NCBI RefSeq assembly: GCF_003627815.1
Contig: NZ_CP032698.1
Location: 5,890,001 to 5,954,000 of the forward strand
Length of the DNA stretch: 64,000 nucleotides
Direction of reading: 5' to 3'
Origin: Streptomyces hundungensis
GTDB lineage: Bacteria > Actinomycetota > Actinomycetes > Streptomycetales > Streptomycetaceae
A model generated the notes under the pieces. It was not told where the DNA came from and ran no database searches. It saw only the letters and a program-made list of their open reading frames with translations. Both the position numbers and the translations under genes were made by a program. Shown here in pieces: positions 1-8,922 of this stretch (its first letter is position 1; each line of letters opens with the position of its first letter).

Positions 1-305
1 TGGACGGCCTGCGCCTCGTCGTCGAGGCAGGCCCCGGTCTCCAGGTCGAAGCGGTGCTTGAGGAGCGGGGAGGCGACATAGGGGCGGCCCTCCGGTGTCG
101 AACCGACCAGCCCGCGCGAGAGCACATACGCGCCGGTGAACGGGTCGCGGTTGTCGATCGCGTACGTCCGGCCGCGCCGGTCGGCGAAGACGGCGGCCTG
201 GCGGCCGTCGGGCAGCAGCGCCGCGACGCCGCGCCCGGGGGTGAGGCGGGCGGCCTCGCAGATCTCGAACCAGCCTTCGTCCAGCTTGAGTTGGACCATG
301 CTCAT
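1..305 (-). CDS. nirD: Nitrite reductase small subunit NirD (3' part outside window)
   Basis: Small subunit of the cytoplasmic assimilatory NAD(P)H nitrite reductase, which partners NirB in reducing nitrite to ammonium. Only the first 101 codons are inside the window; the rest lies before base 1. The protein starts MSMVQLKLDEGW and contains the NirD-like segments GRGVAALLPDGRQAAVF and YAIDNRDPFTGAYVLSRG. The fold is Rieske-like, but no CxH iron-sulfur ligand pairs are visible, as is usual for NirD. Its ATG (305-303) overlaps the nirB stop (304-302) as ATGA, so the two are probably translationally coupled. Confidence 0.93.
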   Translation of the reverse strand, partial: MSMVQLKLDEGWFEICEAARLTPGRGVAALLPDGRQAAVFADRRGRTYAIDNRDPFTGAYVLSRGLVGSTPEGRPYVASPLLKHRFDLETGACLDDEAQAV

Positions 306-2814
306 CGGGTTGCTCCCAGGGTGAGGAGGGGGAGTTCGGGCTTGATCTGGTCGCGCTCGGGGACGAACCGGACCGAGGGGTCGGGTGCGCCGGGCGCGTT
401 CACGAAGGAGACGAAGCGGGCGAGCCGCTCGGGGTCGTCGAGGGTCTCGGCCCACTCGTCGCGGTAGCCCGCCACGTGCGCGGCCATCAGGGCCTCCAGC
501 TCGTCGCAGATGCCGAGCGAGTCGTTCACCACCACGTCCTTGACGTGGGCGAGGCCGCCCTCGATCCGCTCCAGCCACACGGAGGTGCGCTCCAGGCGGT
601 CGGCGGTGCGGATGTAGAACATCAGGAACCTGTCGATCAGACGGACAAGTTCGTCATCTGTCAGGTCCTGCGCCAGCAGATCGGCGTGGCGCGGGCTCGC
701 TCCGCCGTTGCCGCCGACGTACAGGTTCCAGCCATTGGCCGTGGCGATCACACCGAAGTCCTTCGACTGGGCCTCGGCGCACTCGCGGGCGCAGCCGGAG
801 ACCGCCGACTTCAGCTTGTGCGGCGAGCGCAGACCCCGGTAGCGCAGCTCCAGGTCGATCGCCATCCGCACCGAGTCCTGTACCCCGTAACGGCACCAGG
901 TCTGTCCCACGCACGACTTCACCGTGCGGAGCGACTTGCCGTAGGCGTGCCCGGACTCGAAGCCGGCGTCCACCAACCGGGTCCAGATGGAAGGCAGTTG
1001 ATCGACACGAGCGCCGAAGAGGTCGATGCGCTGACCTCCGGTGATCTTCGTGTAGAGGCCGAAGTCCCGGGCCACCTCGCCGATGACGATGAGCTTGTCG
1101 GGAGTGATCTCGCCGCCCGGGATGCGCGGCACGATCGAATAGGAGCCGTTGCGTTGCAAGTTGGCGAGAAAGTGGTCGTTGGTGTCCTGGAGGGCGGCCT
1201 GCTCGCCGTCGAGGATGTGCCCGTTGCCGAGCGCGGCCAGGATCGAGGCGATGGCCGGCTTGCAGGTCTCGCAGCCCTCCCCGCCGCGCGCCGCCTCGCG
1301 GCCGTACCCGTCGAGGAGTTCGGTGAACGAGGTAAGCCGCAGCGCGAGAGCGATCTCGTACAGCTCCTGGCGGGTCTGCGCGAAGCAGGCGCACAGGCCG
1401 CCGTCGCCCGATTTGGGCAGCAGCATGCCGATCGTCTTGACACAACTCCCGCACCCCGTACCGGCCTTGGTGCACTTCTTGACCTCGGGCAGCGAGGAGC
1501 AGGCGGTGATCGCGCCCTTGGTGACGTTGTGGCAGGAGCAGATGACGGCGTCGTCCGGCAGGGATTCGGGGCCGAGCGCGGCGGGCGCGCCGAGCCCGGC
1601 CGGCAGCACCAGCTGCTCGGGGGCGACCGGCGGCACGTGCCCGGTGAGCGGGCGCAGCATGCCGTACGCGTCGGCGTCGCCGACCAGGACGCCGCCGAGC
1701 AGCACCCCCGTGGAGGACACCACGAGCTTCTTGTAGACGCCGGAGCGCGAGTCCGAGTAGACGACGTCCAGGCAGCCGTCGGCCGTGCCGTGCGCGTCGC
1801 CGAACGACGCCACATCGACGCCGAGCAGCTTCAGCTTCGTCGACAGATCGGCCCCCGAGAAGGCGCGCCCGCCGACGGCGGCGATCGTGTCGGCGGCCGT
1901 CTCGGCCATGTCGTAACCCGGTGCGACCAGGCCGTACACCCGGCCGTCGGCGGCCAGCGCGCACTCGCCGATCGCGAACACGGCGGGGTCGCTGGTGCGG
2001 CACTGCTCGTCGACGACGATCCCGCCGCGCTCGCCGACGTCGAGTCCGCAGTCGCGGGCGAGCTGGTCGCGCGGGCGGACACCGGCGGAGAAGACCACCA
2101 GATCGGTCGACAGATGAGAGCTGTCAGAAAGTGTCATTCCATTGACGCGGCCCTCGTCGTCGGCCGTGATCTCCTGGGTGCCGACCCCCGTGTGCACGGT
2201 GAGGCCCATGTTCTCGATGGTGCGAAGGAGGGCCGCGCCGCCGCCCTCGTCGACCTGCACCGGCATCAGCCGGGGCGCGAACTCCACGATGTGGGTGGCA
2301 AGGCCCAGCCCGCTGAGCGCTCCGGCCGCCTCCAGGCCGAGCAGCCCGCCGCCCACCACCGCGCCGGTCGTCGCGGTCTTCGCGTACGCCTCGATGGCCA
2401 GGAGGTCCTCGATCGTCCGGTAGACGAAACAGCCGGGGAGGTCCTTGCCCGGCACGGGCGGCACGAACGGGTATGACCCGGTGGCCATCACCAGCGTGTC
2501 GTAGGCGAAGGTCCGCCCCGAGCGGGCGGTGACCGTGCGGGCGGCCCGGTCGATCGACTCGGCGGGGTCGTCGACATACAGCTCGATCCCGTGCCGCAGC
2601 ATGAAGTCCTCGGGACGAGGCTCAGTTCGTCGGGCGTCTTCCCCTCGAAGTACGAGGTGAGGTGGACCCGGTCGTAGGCGGGGCGGGGCTCCTCGCACAG
2701 CACCACCACCCGGGTCGTCCCGGTGGCGCCACGCTCGGCGAGCGCCTCCAGGAAGCGCTGGCCGACCATGCCGTGGCCGATGACCACGAGGGTGGAAAGG
2801 TGTTCGGTGGACAC
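302..2814 (-). CDS. nirB: Nitrite reductase large subunit NirB, with an apparent single-base frameshift
   Basis: Siroheme and iron-sulfur flavoprotein that reduces nitrite to ammonium with NAD(P)H. The gene starts at GTG 2814 (VSTEHLSTLVVIGHGMVG) behind GGAGG. Visible parts: N-terminal FAD site, a second dinucleotide site (AVVGGGLLGLEAA), a BFD-type [2Fe-2S] cluster (CSCHNVTK near residue 426 and CGSC near 455), and siroheme/4Fe-4S cysteines in CVGQTWC (near 634) and CARECAEA (near 676). The N-terminal 65 or so codons (to DELSLV) and the rest (from EDFMLRHGIEL) are in different frames. The break falls at 2609-2616, where one base seems missing. Corrected length is about 837 aa, normal for NirB. 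Either this is a sequencing error or the gene is recently inactivated; the rest of the reading frame is intact. Confidence 0.9.
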
Positions 2815-2815
2815 G

Positions 2816-3988
2816 TCAGGAACCTCCGTCGTGGGTGAGTAGGTGGAGCAGGGGCGCGTCCGGTACGGGCTCGTCGCCCTCCCAGGTCCGGGCGAGCGCC
2901 CCGACCGCCCCGAGATCGCCGAGGAGTACGCCCCCGACCAGGCGGTCGCCGCGCACGACGACCTTGCGGTAGGCGCCCCGGGTCGCGTCCGCGAGATGCG
3001 CCACGTCGTCACCGGGGCGGGGCGTGGGCTCGCCGAACGCGGCGAGGTCCAGCGGGCGCGGACCGCCCAGGGTGAGCCGGGTCAGACCGCGCGTCCCGGC
3101 GTAGGAACCGCGCCCGGTGGACAGCAACGCGCCCAGCGCGTCGGCCTGTTCGAGCGCCGGGCCCGCGAGCCCGTACACCGTTCCCCGGTGCTCGGCGCAG
3201 TCGCCGACGGCGTGGATGTACGGGTCCGAAGTGCGCAGCTCGTCATCGACGACGACGCCCTGGCGGACGTCGAGGCCGGCGTCGAGCGCGAGCCCGGTGC
3301 GGGGGCGTACGCCGGTGGCCAGCACGACGAGTTCGGCGCCCAGGACGAATCCGTCGGCGAGTTCCACGTCGGTGCCGGCCGGGCCGGTCAGGCCCCGCAC
3401 CCGGCACTCGGTGTGCACCTCCACTCCGAGCAGTTCGAGGTGGGCACGGACCAACAGGGATGCCCCGACGTCGAGTTGGCGCTCCATCAGCCGCTCGCCC
3501 TGCTGGGCCAGCACGACCTGGGCGCCGCACTCGGCGAGCGCCCGGGCGGCCATGACGCCGAGCAACCCGCCACCGATCACCACCGCACGCGTGCCCGGGC
3601 GGGCCCTCTCGCGCAGTGCGAGGGCGTCGTCGAGCGTGCGGAAGGGGTGGACGCCCTCGGGCAGCCGCCCCTCGCGCAGCCCCCGCAGCGGCGGCAGCAC
3701 CGGGTTCGATCCGGTCGCGAGCACGAGGCGCCCATAGGGGACGGCGCTCCCGTCGTCGCAGTGCACCCTGCGCGCCGCGCGGTCGATCCGCACCGCCCGC
3801 ACCCCGCGCCGCACCGGAACCGGCGGCAGCGCGATCACCTCGGGCCCGTACCGCCCGGCGAGGACCTCCGCGAGGAGCACCCGGTTGTACGGGGCGTGGG
3901 TCTCCTCGCCGATGACGGTCACCGGGACATGCCGGGCCAGACGGGCACCCGCTGTGCCGCCGCCGATCACCACGATGTCCGTACTCAT
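2816..3988 (-). CDS. NAD(P)/FAD-dependent oxidoreductase of the nitrite reductase operon
   Basis: A 390-aa flavoprotein resembling the N-terminal FAD/NAD half of NirB and rubredoxin reductases. It has the FAD motif VVIGGGTAGARLAR near residue 5, the NAD motif VVIGGGLLGVMAARAL near 138 and the second FAD motif IHAVGDCAE near 262. Its stop (2816-2818) is 1 bp from the nirB GTG, so it is the first gene of the operon with nirB and nirD. A likely role is passing electrons from NAD(P)H into nitrate or nitrite reduction, since the NarB-type nitrate reductase at 13-15 kb carries no flavin domain. The start MSTDIVVIGG was chosen because the longer upstream reading frame is proline-rich and not protein-like. 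A GlnR-like site lies 23-60 bp upstream. Confidence 0.85.
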   Translation of the reverse strand: MSTDIVVIGGGTAGARLARHVPVTVIGEETHAPYNRVLLAEVLAGRYGPEVIALPPVPVRRGVRAVRIDRAARRVHCDDGSAVPYGRLVLATGSNPVLPPLRGLREGRLPEGVHPFRTLDDALALRERARPGTRAVVIGGGLLGVMAARALAECGAQVVLAQQGERLMERQLDVGASLLVRAHLELLGVEVHTECRVRGLTGPAGTDVELADGFVLGAELVVLATGVRPRTGLALDAGLDVRQGVVVDDELRTSDPYIHAVGDCAEHRGTVYGLAGPALEQADALGALLSTGRGSYAGTRGLTRLTLGGPRPLDLAAFGEPTPRPGDDVAHLADATRGAYRKVVVRGDRLVGGVLLGDLGAVGALARTWEGDEPVPDAPLLHLLTHDGGS

Positions 3989-4010
3989 GTGCCCAGCGTG
4001 CGCGGCGGCT

Positions 4011-4048
4011 GTTACCCGACCGCATCCCGCCGATTTCCACGGGGGAAC
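4011..4048 (-). promoter_or_regulatory. Candidate GlnR-binding site upstream of the nitrite reductase operon
   Basis: On the + strand four pentamers sit exactly 11 bp apart: GTTAC (4011), GCATC (4022), ATTTC (4033) and GGAAC (4044). The known actinobacterial GlnR box is gTnAC-n6-GaAAC repeated with 6-bp gaps. The first and last pentamers fit well and the middle two partly. It lies 23 bp upstream of the ATG of the first operon gene, and GlnR is the established activator of nir genes in Streptomyces. Confidence 0.5.
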
Positions 4049-4086
4049 CTTGAGCTCAGCGGGCGGTGGTGCGGGGTGTGAGGGCC

Positions 4087-4120
4087 GGGGTGGGGCGGGG
4101 TGGGCCCGGGTGGGGTGGGG
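4087..4120 (+). other. G-quadruplex-capable G-run cluster
   Basis: Within 34 bp there are six runs of three or four G: four runs separated by single bases (4087-4104), then two 4-G runs with one-base gaps after a short CCC break. It lies in the divergent intergenic region between the nitrite operon and the sensor-protein gene. Confidence 0.5.
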
Positions 4121-4188
4121 TAAACCGAACCAGGAAGTTCCGTGCTGGCACGATCGAAACGGCGGGGCGGGGGCGGGAGCCTTGACGC

Positions 4189-4926
4189 ATGGACCTCGAA
4201 CAGCGACACCCCGTTTCCCCGCCGGACCGACCAGCCCCAGCACTTGATCCGTCCGCCCCCACGCCGGGCCACCCCGCGCCTGCGCCGAAGCAGCCGGACG
4301 GGGACTCGGGCCGGGCCGGCGTGGGCTCGGCCCATGCGGCCTCCCGGCACCGGCAGGCGCCCCGGATCGCATGGCGGACGTTCCTTCGGGAGCCGTTCCA
4401 TGCCGCGACGTGGCGGCGCCTCGCCTATCTCCTGCTCGCGCTACCCGTCGGCGTCCTGTGTGTCCCCATAGCCCTGGTCGGCGGCCCGGCGGGCCGCATC
4501 CAGCGGGGGCTCGCCCAAAGACTGCTCGGCGTGGAAGTGGCCGCACCCCGGCGCACCGGACCGCTCGCCCTGGCGCACGCCGTGATCAGCGTGCCGCTCA
4601 ATCTGACGGCGCTGGTGGTGTCGGGCTACTTCTGGACCGTCGTCGTCATCAACCTGGCCTACCCCCTGCGGCCCGACAGCGACCCGACGAACGCGTGGGG
4701 CGGCCCCACCATGGCCGGCGCCTGGGCGCTGCACGGCATAGCGGGAGGCGTGTCGTTCCTGTTGATCACGCCCTGGGTGATGCGGGGATTCACCCTGCTC
4801 CAGGCCCGCCTCGTCAAGAGCTTCCTCGGCACCGACCGAACCGGCCTCCTCGGCGCGACAGGCGTCGCCCTCGCCGTGGCCGCGCTCTGCGCGCTCCTGT
4901 CCATACCCGTGATCCACCAGCTCTGA
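4189..4926 (+). CDS. Sensor-domain membrane protein
   Basis: A 245-aa protein with a Pro-rich cytoplasmic N-terminus (about 65 residues) followed by four hydrophobic segments (near 78-98, 125-155, 180-205 and 220-240). The pattern of helices and the RIQRGLAQRLLGVEV and VMRGFTLLQARLVKSFLG segments match the 'putative sensor' domain found at the N-terminus of Streptomyces histidine kinases, including the kinase encoded next (LARRLLGLEIEPP). It has no catalytic domain of its own. It ends 25 bp before the kinase ATG, so it probably belongs to the same signalling operon and may pair with the kinase sensor domain. The ATG follows GGGAG at about 8 nt. Confidence 0.75.
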   Translation: MDLEQRHPVSPPDRPAPALDPSAPTPGHPAPAPKQPDGDSGRAGVGSAHAASRHRQAPRIAWRTFLREPFHAATWRRLAYLLLALPVGVLCVPIALVGGPAGRIQRGLAQRLLGVEVAAPRRTGPLALAHAVISVPLNLTALVVSGYFWTVVVINLAYPLRPDSDPTNAWGGPTMAGAWALHGIAGGVSFLLITPWVMRGFTLLQARLVKSFLGTDRTGLLGATGVALAVAALCALLSIPVIHQL

Positions 4927-4951
4927 CCGGCGCGCCCTAGGGTTGATCCTC

Positions 4952-6250
4952 ATGCACCGCCCGCGCTTTTCGCGCTTCCGGACATTCCCCCACTGGCGCG
5001 ACCGGCCGGGCCCGGCCGCCCGCGCCGCGCTCTACTCGCTGATCGCGCTGCCGCTCGCACTGGCCGGCCTCGCCCCGGTCCTCGCGGCCCTGCTCGTCGG
5101 CGCGGTGCTGTCGTGGACGGCGCTCGGCCTCTGGCTCATTGCCGCCGCGGTCCATGGCGCCCTGTGGCTCGGAGACGTTCAACGAGCCCTGGCGCGGCGG
5201 CTGTTGGGGCTTGAGATCGAACCCCCGGAGCGGGCGGAGGCGAGCGGGGTGTTCGGCTGGCGGCGCTCGGTGCTGGGCGGCCGGCCCGGCTGGCGGGCGG
5301 TGGGCTGCGCCCTGGCGGCCCCGCTGACCGCGCTCCTTCCCCTGGCCGCCGTCTACATCGGCGTGGTGCAGGGCGTGCTGCTGAGCCTGTATCCCGTGCT
5401 GAAGCGCTGGAACTACTTCACGATCCGGGAGCCCGACGGCTCCGTACGGCAGGTGGGCCTGGAGGTGGGAGGAGTGGAGCTGGACAGCTGGCCCCGGTGG
5501 CTGCTGCCCTTCGCCGTCGGTCTGCTGCTCCTGTACGCGGCGCCGTGGCTGATCCGTCACGCGCTCACCCCGCACCGGCTGCTGCTCACCGCACTCCTCG
5601 GGCCGGACCGGGCGGATCAGCGCATCCGAACCCTGGAGGAGACCCGCGCCCAGGCCGTCGACGACGCGGCGGCCACCTTGCGCCGCATCGAACGCGACCT
5701 CCACGACGGGACCCAGGCCCGCCTGGTGGGCCTGGCCATGCACCTCACGATGATCCGCGAACTGGTGGCGGGCGGCGCGGAACAGGACAGGATCCTCAAG
5801 GTCGTCGAGACGGCACAGGGCAACGCCAAGCAGGCCGTCGCCGATCTACGGCACCTGGTGAAAGGCATCCACCCGCCCGTGCTCGACCAGGGTCTGGAGA
5901 CGGCGCTCGCCACCCTCGCGGCCGACAGCGCGCTGCCCGTGCGGGTCAGCGGGGGGATCGAGGGGAGACCGAGCCCCGCGATCGAGTCCATCGCCTACTT
6001 CTGCACGGCGGAACTGCTGACCAACGCGGCCAAGCACAGCGGGGCTTCGGAGGTGAGCGTCACCGTGCACGGCGCGGCGAAGATCCTGCTGCTCACCGTC
6101 GAGGACAACGGGCGCGGGGGAGCGGTGGTCGGCGCCGGCAGCGGCCTCGCCGGGCTCCGGGCGAGGGTGCGTACCGTCGACGGCTCCCTGACCTGCGACA
6201 GCCCACCGGGAGGGCCTACGGTGGTGAGTGTGCTGCTGCCTTTCCGATGA
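4952..6250 (+). CDS. Sensor histidine kinase (NarL-type partner)
   Basis: A 432-aa membrane kinase. The N-terminal half is a four-helix putative-sensor domain. It is followed by HisKA_3 with the phospho-acceptor in RIERDLHDGTQARLVG (His near 251), then a complete HATPase domain with N box ELLTNAAKHS (near 353), G1 box VEDNGRGG (near 384) and a second glycine box GSGLAGLRARV. It phosphorylates the LuxR-type regulator encoded 66 bp downstream. ATG 4952 is preferred over an in-frame TTG at 4943. No Shine-Dalgarno is obvious and CCTAGGGT sits just upstream, so the transcript may be leaderless. The signal sensed cannot be told from sequence. Confidence 0.88.
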   Translation: MHRPRFSRFRTFPHWRDRPGPAARAALYSLIALPLALAGLAPVLAALLVGAVLSWTALGLWLIAAAVHGALWLGDVQRALARRLLGLEIEPPERAEASGVFGWRRSVLGGRPGWRAVGCALAAPLTALLPLAAVYIGVVQGVLLSLYPVLKRWNYFTIREPDGSVRQVGLEVGGVELDSWPRWLLPFAVGLLLLYAAPWLIRHALTPHRLLLTALLGPDRADQRIRTLEETRAQAVDDAAATLRRIERDLHDGTQARLVGLAMHLTMIRELVAGGAEQDRILKVVETAQGNAKQAVADLRHLVKGIHPPVLDQGLETALATLAADSALPVRVSGGIEGRPSPAIESIAYFCTAELLTNAAKHSGASEVSVTVHGAAKILLLTVEDNGRGGAVVGAGSGLAGLRARVRTVDGSLTCDSPPGGPTVVSVLLPFR

Positions 6251-6316
6251 GGGTGGCAAGGAGAGCGGTCCGCGCACGGGGAACGGTGCGAACGCCGAGA
6301 GCAGGGTGGGTCATTC

Positions 6317-6970
6317 ATGCGCGTCGTCATCGCCGAGGACTCCTCGATCCTGCGCGACGGACTCGTGCAGCTGCTGGAAATGCGGGGAGTGGAGGTCGCG
6401 GCCGCGGTCCAGGACGCGCAGGCACTGCTCGCGGCGGTCACCGAACACCGCCCGGACGCGGCGGTCGTGGACATCCGGCTCCCGCCGACGCAGACGGACG
6501 AGGGGTTGCGTGCGGCCGTGCAGATCCGCCGCACCGCGCCGGACACCGGGGTGCTGATCTTCTCGCAGTATGTGGAGACCAAGTACGCGGCGCAGCTCAT
6601 CGGGGACGGTGGGGCGGGGGTCGGTTACCTCCTGAAGGAACGCGTCGTGGACATCGGGGAGTTCGTGAACGCGCTGGAGCGGGTCGCGGCCGGCGGCACC
6701 GCCCTGGATCCGGAGGTGGTGGCCCAACTGTTCGGGGCGAGCCGGCGGGCCGCAGCGCTCGACAAGCTCACCCCGCGCGAGCGCGAGGTGCTCGGCCTGA
6801 TGGCGGAGGGCCGCACCAACCACGCCATCGCCGAGGGGTTCGGGGTGTCGGAGCGAGCGGTGGAGAAACACATCGCGAACATCTTCACCAAGCTGGACCT
6901 GCCGCCCTCGGAGTCGGGCCACCGACGGGTGCTCGCGGTCCTGCGCTATCTGGACCGCGACGCGACCTGA
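6317..6970 (+). CDS. LuxR/NarL-family response regulator
   Basis: A 217-aa two-component regulator. The receiver domain has acidic residues near 7-8, the phospho-acceptor Asp52 (AVVDIRLPP) and the conserved Lys in YLLKERV. The C-terminal LuxR helix-turn-helix is LTPREREVLGLMAEGRTN through VEKHIANIFTKL. It is encoded 66 bp after the histidine kinase and is surely its partner. As in other NarL regulators, phosphorylation should promote dimerisation and DNA binding. Targets are not evident; the neighbouring sensor-protein gene is a natural candidate for autoregulation. Confidence 0.92.
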   Translation: MRVVIAEDSSILRDGLVQLLEMRGVEVAAAVQDAQALLAAVTEHRPDAAVVDIRLPPTQTDEGLRAAVQIRRTAPDTGVLIFSQYVETKYAAQLIGDGGAGVGYLLKERVVDIGEFVNALERVAAGGTALDPEVVAQLFGASRRAAALDKLTPREREVLGLMAEGRTNHAIAEGFGVSERAVEKHIANIFTKLDLPPSESGHRRVLAVLRYLDRDAT

Positions 6971-7103
6971 CCGGGCGCCGAGTCACGGGTCGCGGTCGGC
7001 CGGCTTAATCGGCGGTCAGCCCTTCCTCAAGGGCGCCTTAAGGATCCGCGATCCGGCTCTGACCAGGGCCTTTGGGGCACCGGGCCGACCTAGGCTGCCG
7101 GGC

Positions 7104-8588
7104 GTGACGATCGAGGCCACCGACCCGCAGCCAGCCGCGTACCCAGCGCTGTCCGCCTACCTGGCGCAGCAAGCGCAGCAAGTGAAGCAGGCGCACCAGG
7201 TGCACCCCTCGGGTGTCCCCGCCCGAGGGGGCTTCGACGAGGGGGATCGGGTGCGCCCGGTCGGTGCGGTGGTGGGGCCGCCGCTGCGGGTCCGGCCGCG
7301 GGTGATGCGACGCGGGGTGGTGGCGGGGGCCGGGGCGGTGGGGCTGCTGTGGGGGAGCCAGGCCGAGCCGTCCGCGCGGCTGGACGCGCTGTTCGCGAGC
7401 GGGGCCCATCTGTCGGGGCTGCTGGCCGGCTACGGAATCCTGGTGATGCTGTTGCTCATGGCCCGCGTGCCGGCCGTGGAACACGGGGTCGGCGCGGACC
7501 GGCTGGCGCGTTGGCACGCGCTGGGGGGCCGCTACGTCCTGGGCCTGGTGGGCGCGCACCTGGCGCTGGCGGTGTGTGGATACGCCGCGTACAACGGGGG
7601 TGATCTGGTGCGTTCGGCCGGGCAACTGCTCGGCTACCAAGGCATTGTGGCGGCCGCGCTGGGCACGGTCGCATTGGGTGCCGCCGGGGTCAGCTCGGTG
7701 CGGGCCGCACGGGCACGGCTCTCGCAGGAGACCTGGCGCGCGCTGCACTTCCTCACCTATCTGGGGGCCGCGCTCGCCTTCGCCCACCAACTCGTCGGCC
7801 CCGATGTGGCCTCCGGCCCGCTCACAGTGTGGGCCTGGGCGATGGTGCACGCCACGGTCGCCGTGCTCATCGTCTGGTACCGCGGGGTGGTCCCCGTGCG
7901 GCAGGCGCTGCGGCACGGTCTGCGCGTCGTCGAGGTGCGCGACGAGAGCCCGGACGTCGTGTCCGTCGTCATGCGCGGCACCGGGCTCGACGCGCTGCGC
8001 GCCGAACCCGGGCAGTTCATGCGCTGGCGGTTCGTGCAACGCAGGCTGTGGCACACCTCGTTGCCGTTCTCGCTGTCCGCACCGGTCAGGGACGACACCG
8101 TACGGATCACGGTGAAGGCCCTCGGGGTGCACAGCCGGCGGATGCGGCGGCTTCGCCCCGGGACCCGGGTGCTGGCGAGCGGACCGTTCGGCGCGATGAC
8201 GGCGCACCGCCGCACCCGCCGCAAAGTGCTGCTCCTGGCGGGCGGCGTCGGCATCACGCCGATGCGGGTCCTCTTCGAGACGCTGCCCGCGGCACCCGGC
8301 GACCTCACCCTCCTCTACCGGGCCGGCAACGCCGCACAGTTGGTGCTGCGCGACGAGCTGGAGGCCATCGCCGCGCAGCGCGGGGCCGCGCTGCACTACC
8401 TGCTCGGCCCGTCCGACGCGTCCTTCGACCCGCTCGCACCCCAAGCGCTGCGCAACCTCGTTCCCGAGCTGGCCGAACACGACGTCTATCTGTGCGGTCC
8501 CACCCCGATGGCCGACGCAGCCATCGCCTCGCTCATCAAGGCGGGAGTGCTCCAACAGCGCATCCACACCGAGCGGTTCTGTTTCTGA
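7104..8588 (+). CDS. Ferric-reductase-like transmembrane flavoprotein
   Basis: A 494-aa membrane oxidoreductase. After a Gln-rich N-terminus come about six hydrophobic helices with paired histidines (GAHLALAVCGY, ALHFLTYLGAALAFAHQLV), as in ferric reductase or cytochrome b domains. The C-terminal ferredoxin-NADP reductase module has a flavin motif LPFSLSAPV, a nucleotide motif LLAGGVGITPMRVL, and CGPTPM followed by the terminal RFCF. Electrons would run from NAD(P)H via FAD to heme and then to an external acceptor. The start is GTG at 7104 with CCTAGG nearby, suggesting a leaderless message. A small secreted protein gene follows; the FMN-binding protein often found beside this family is absent. 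Confidence 0.85.
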   Translation: MTIEATDPQPAAYPALSAYLAQQAQQVKQAHQVHPSGVPARGGFDEGDRVRPVGAVVGPPLRVRPRVMRRGVVAGAGAVGLLWGSQAEPSARLDALFASGAHLSGLLAGYGILVMLLLMARVPAVEHGVGADRLARWHALGGRYVLGLVGAHLALAVCGYAAYNGGDLVRSAGQLLGYQGIVAAALGTVALGAAGVSSVRAARARLSQETWRALHFLTYLGAALAFAHQLVGPDVASGPLTVWAWAMVHATVAVLIVWYRGVVPVRQALRHGLRVVEVRDESPDVVSVVMRGTGLDALRAEPGQFMRWRFVQRRLWHTSLPFSLSAPVRDDTVRITVKALGVHSRRMRRLRPGTRVLASGPFGAMTAHRRTRRKVLLLAGGVGITPMRVLFETLPAAPGDLTLLYRAGNAAQLVLRDELEAIAAQRGAALHYLLGPSDASFDPLAPQALRNLVPELAEHDVYLCGPTPMADAAIASLIKAGVLQQRIHTERFCF

Positions 8589-8679
8589 AGTCCGACCCGC
8601 CGACGGTGCCGACCGCCCCGAACACCCCCGCCCGCACATAGCCCAGCAGGCCCTACACATATGAGGAAACCGCCGCACC

Positions 8680-8877
8680 ATGGCCCGACACCGCAAGTGC
8701 GCCACCCCCGCTCCCCTCGACCGTGCCCGGCGCCGGCTCGCCGCGGGGCTCACCGCAGCCAGCGCCCTCGCGGCCACCTTCCTGGCCGTCACCGTCACCC
8801 CGGCCGCGCCCCCCGCTCCCGACCGCGCCCCAACAGCCCCCGGCCCGGACCTCGCGCAAGCGTCCGGAGGGCGGTGA
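8680..8877 (+). CDS. Small putative secreted protein
   Basis: A 65-aa product: basic N-terminus (MARHRKCATPAPLDRARRR), a hydrophobic stretch (LAAGLTAASALAATFLAV), then a Pro/Ala-rich tail. This looks like a signal or anchor segment with a short exported tail. GAGGAAA lies upstream of the ATG at suitable distance. It sits 91 bp after the flavoprotein gene and converges with the sortase gene. I recognise no family; the evidence is the signal-like N-terminus and the RBS. Confidence 0.45.
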   Translation: MARHRKCATPAPLDRARRRLAAGLTAASALAATFLAVTVTPAAPPAPDRAPTAPGPDLAQASGGR

Positions 8878-8922
8878 GGGCCGAAAGCGCTTTATATCCA
8901 AGGAAGTTGGAAGGGGTGGGGC

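Noticed and set aside
302..2700. Long + strand frame opposite nirB (666 codons) and many similar antisense frames
   Set aside because: High GC makes long antisense frames by chance; these have no recognised motifs and lie under genes with clear domains.
2816..4546. Longer N-terminal version (576 aa) of the operon's first oxidoreductase
   Set aside because: The extra part is Arg/Pro-rich without homology and crosses the GlnR-like site and the next gene's start; MSTDIVVIGGG is a standard FAD start.
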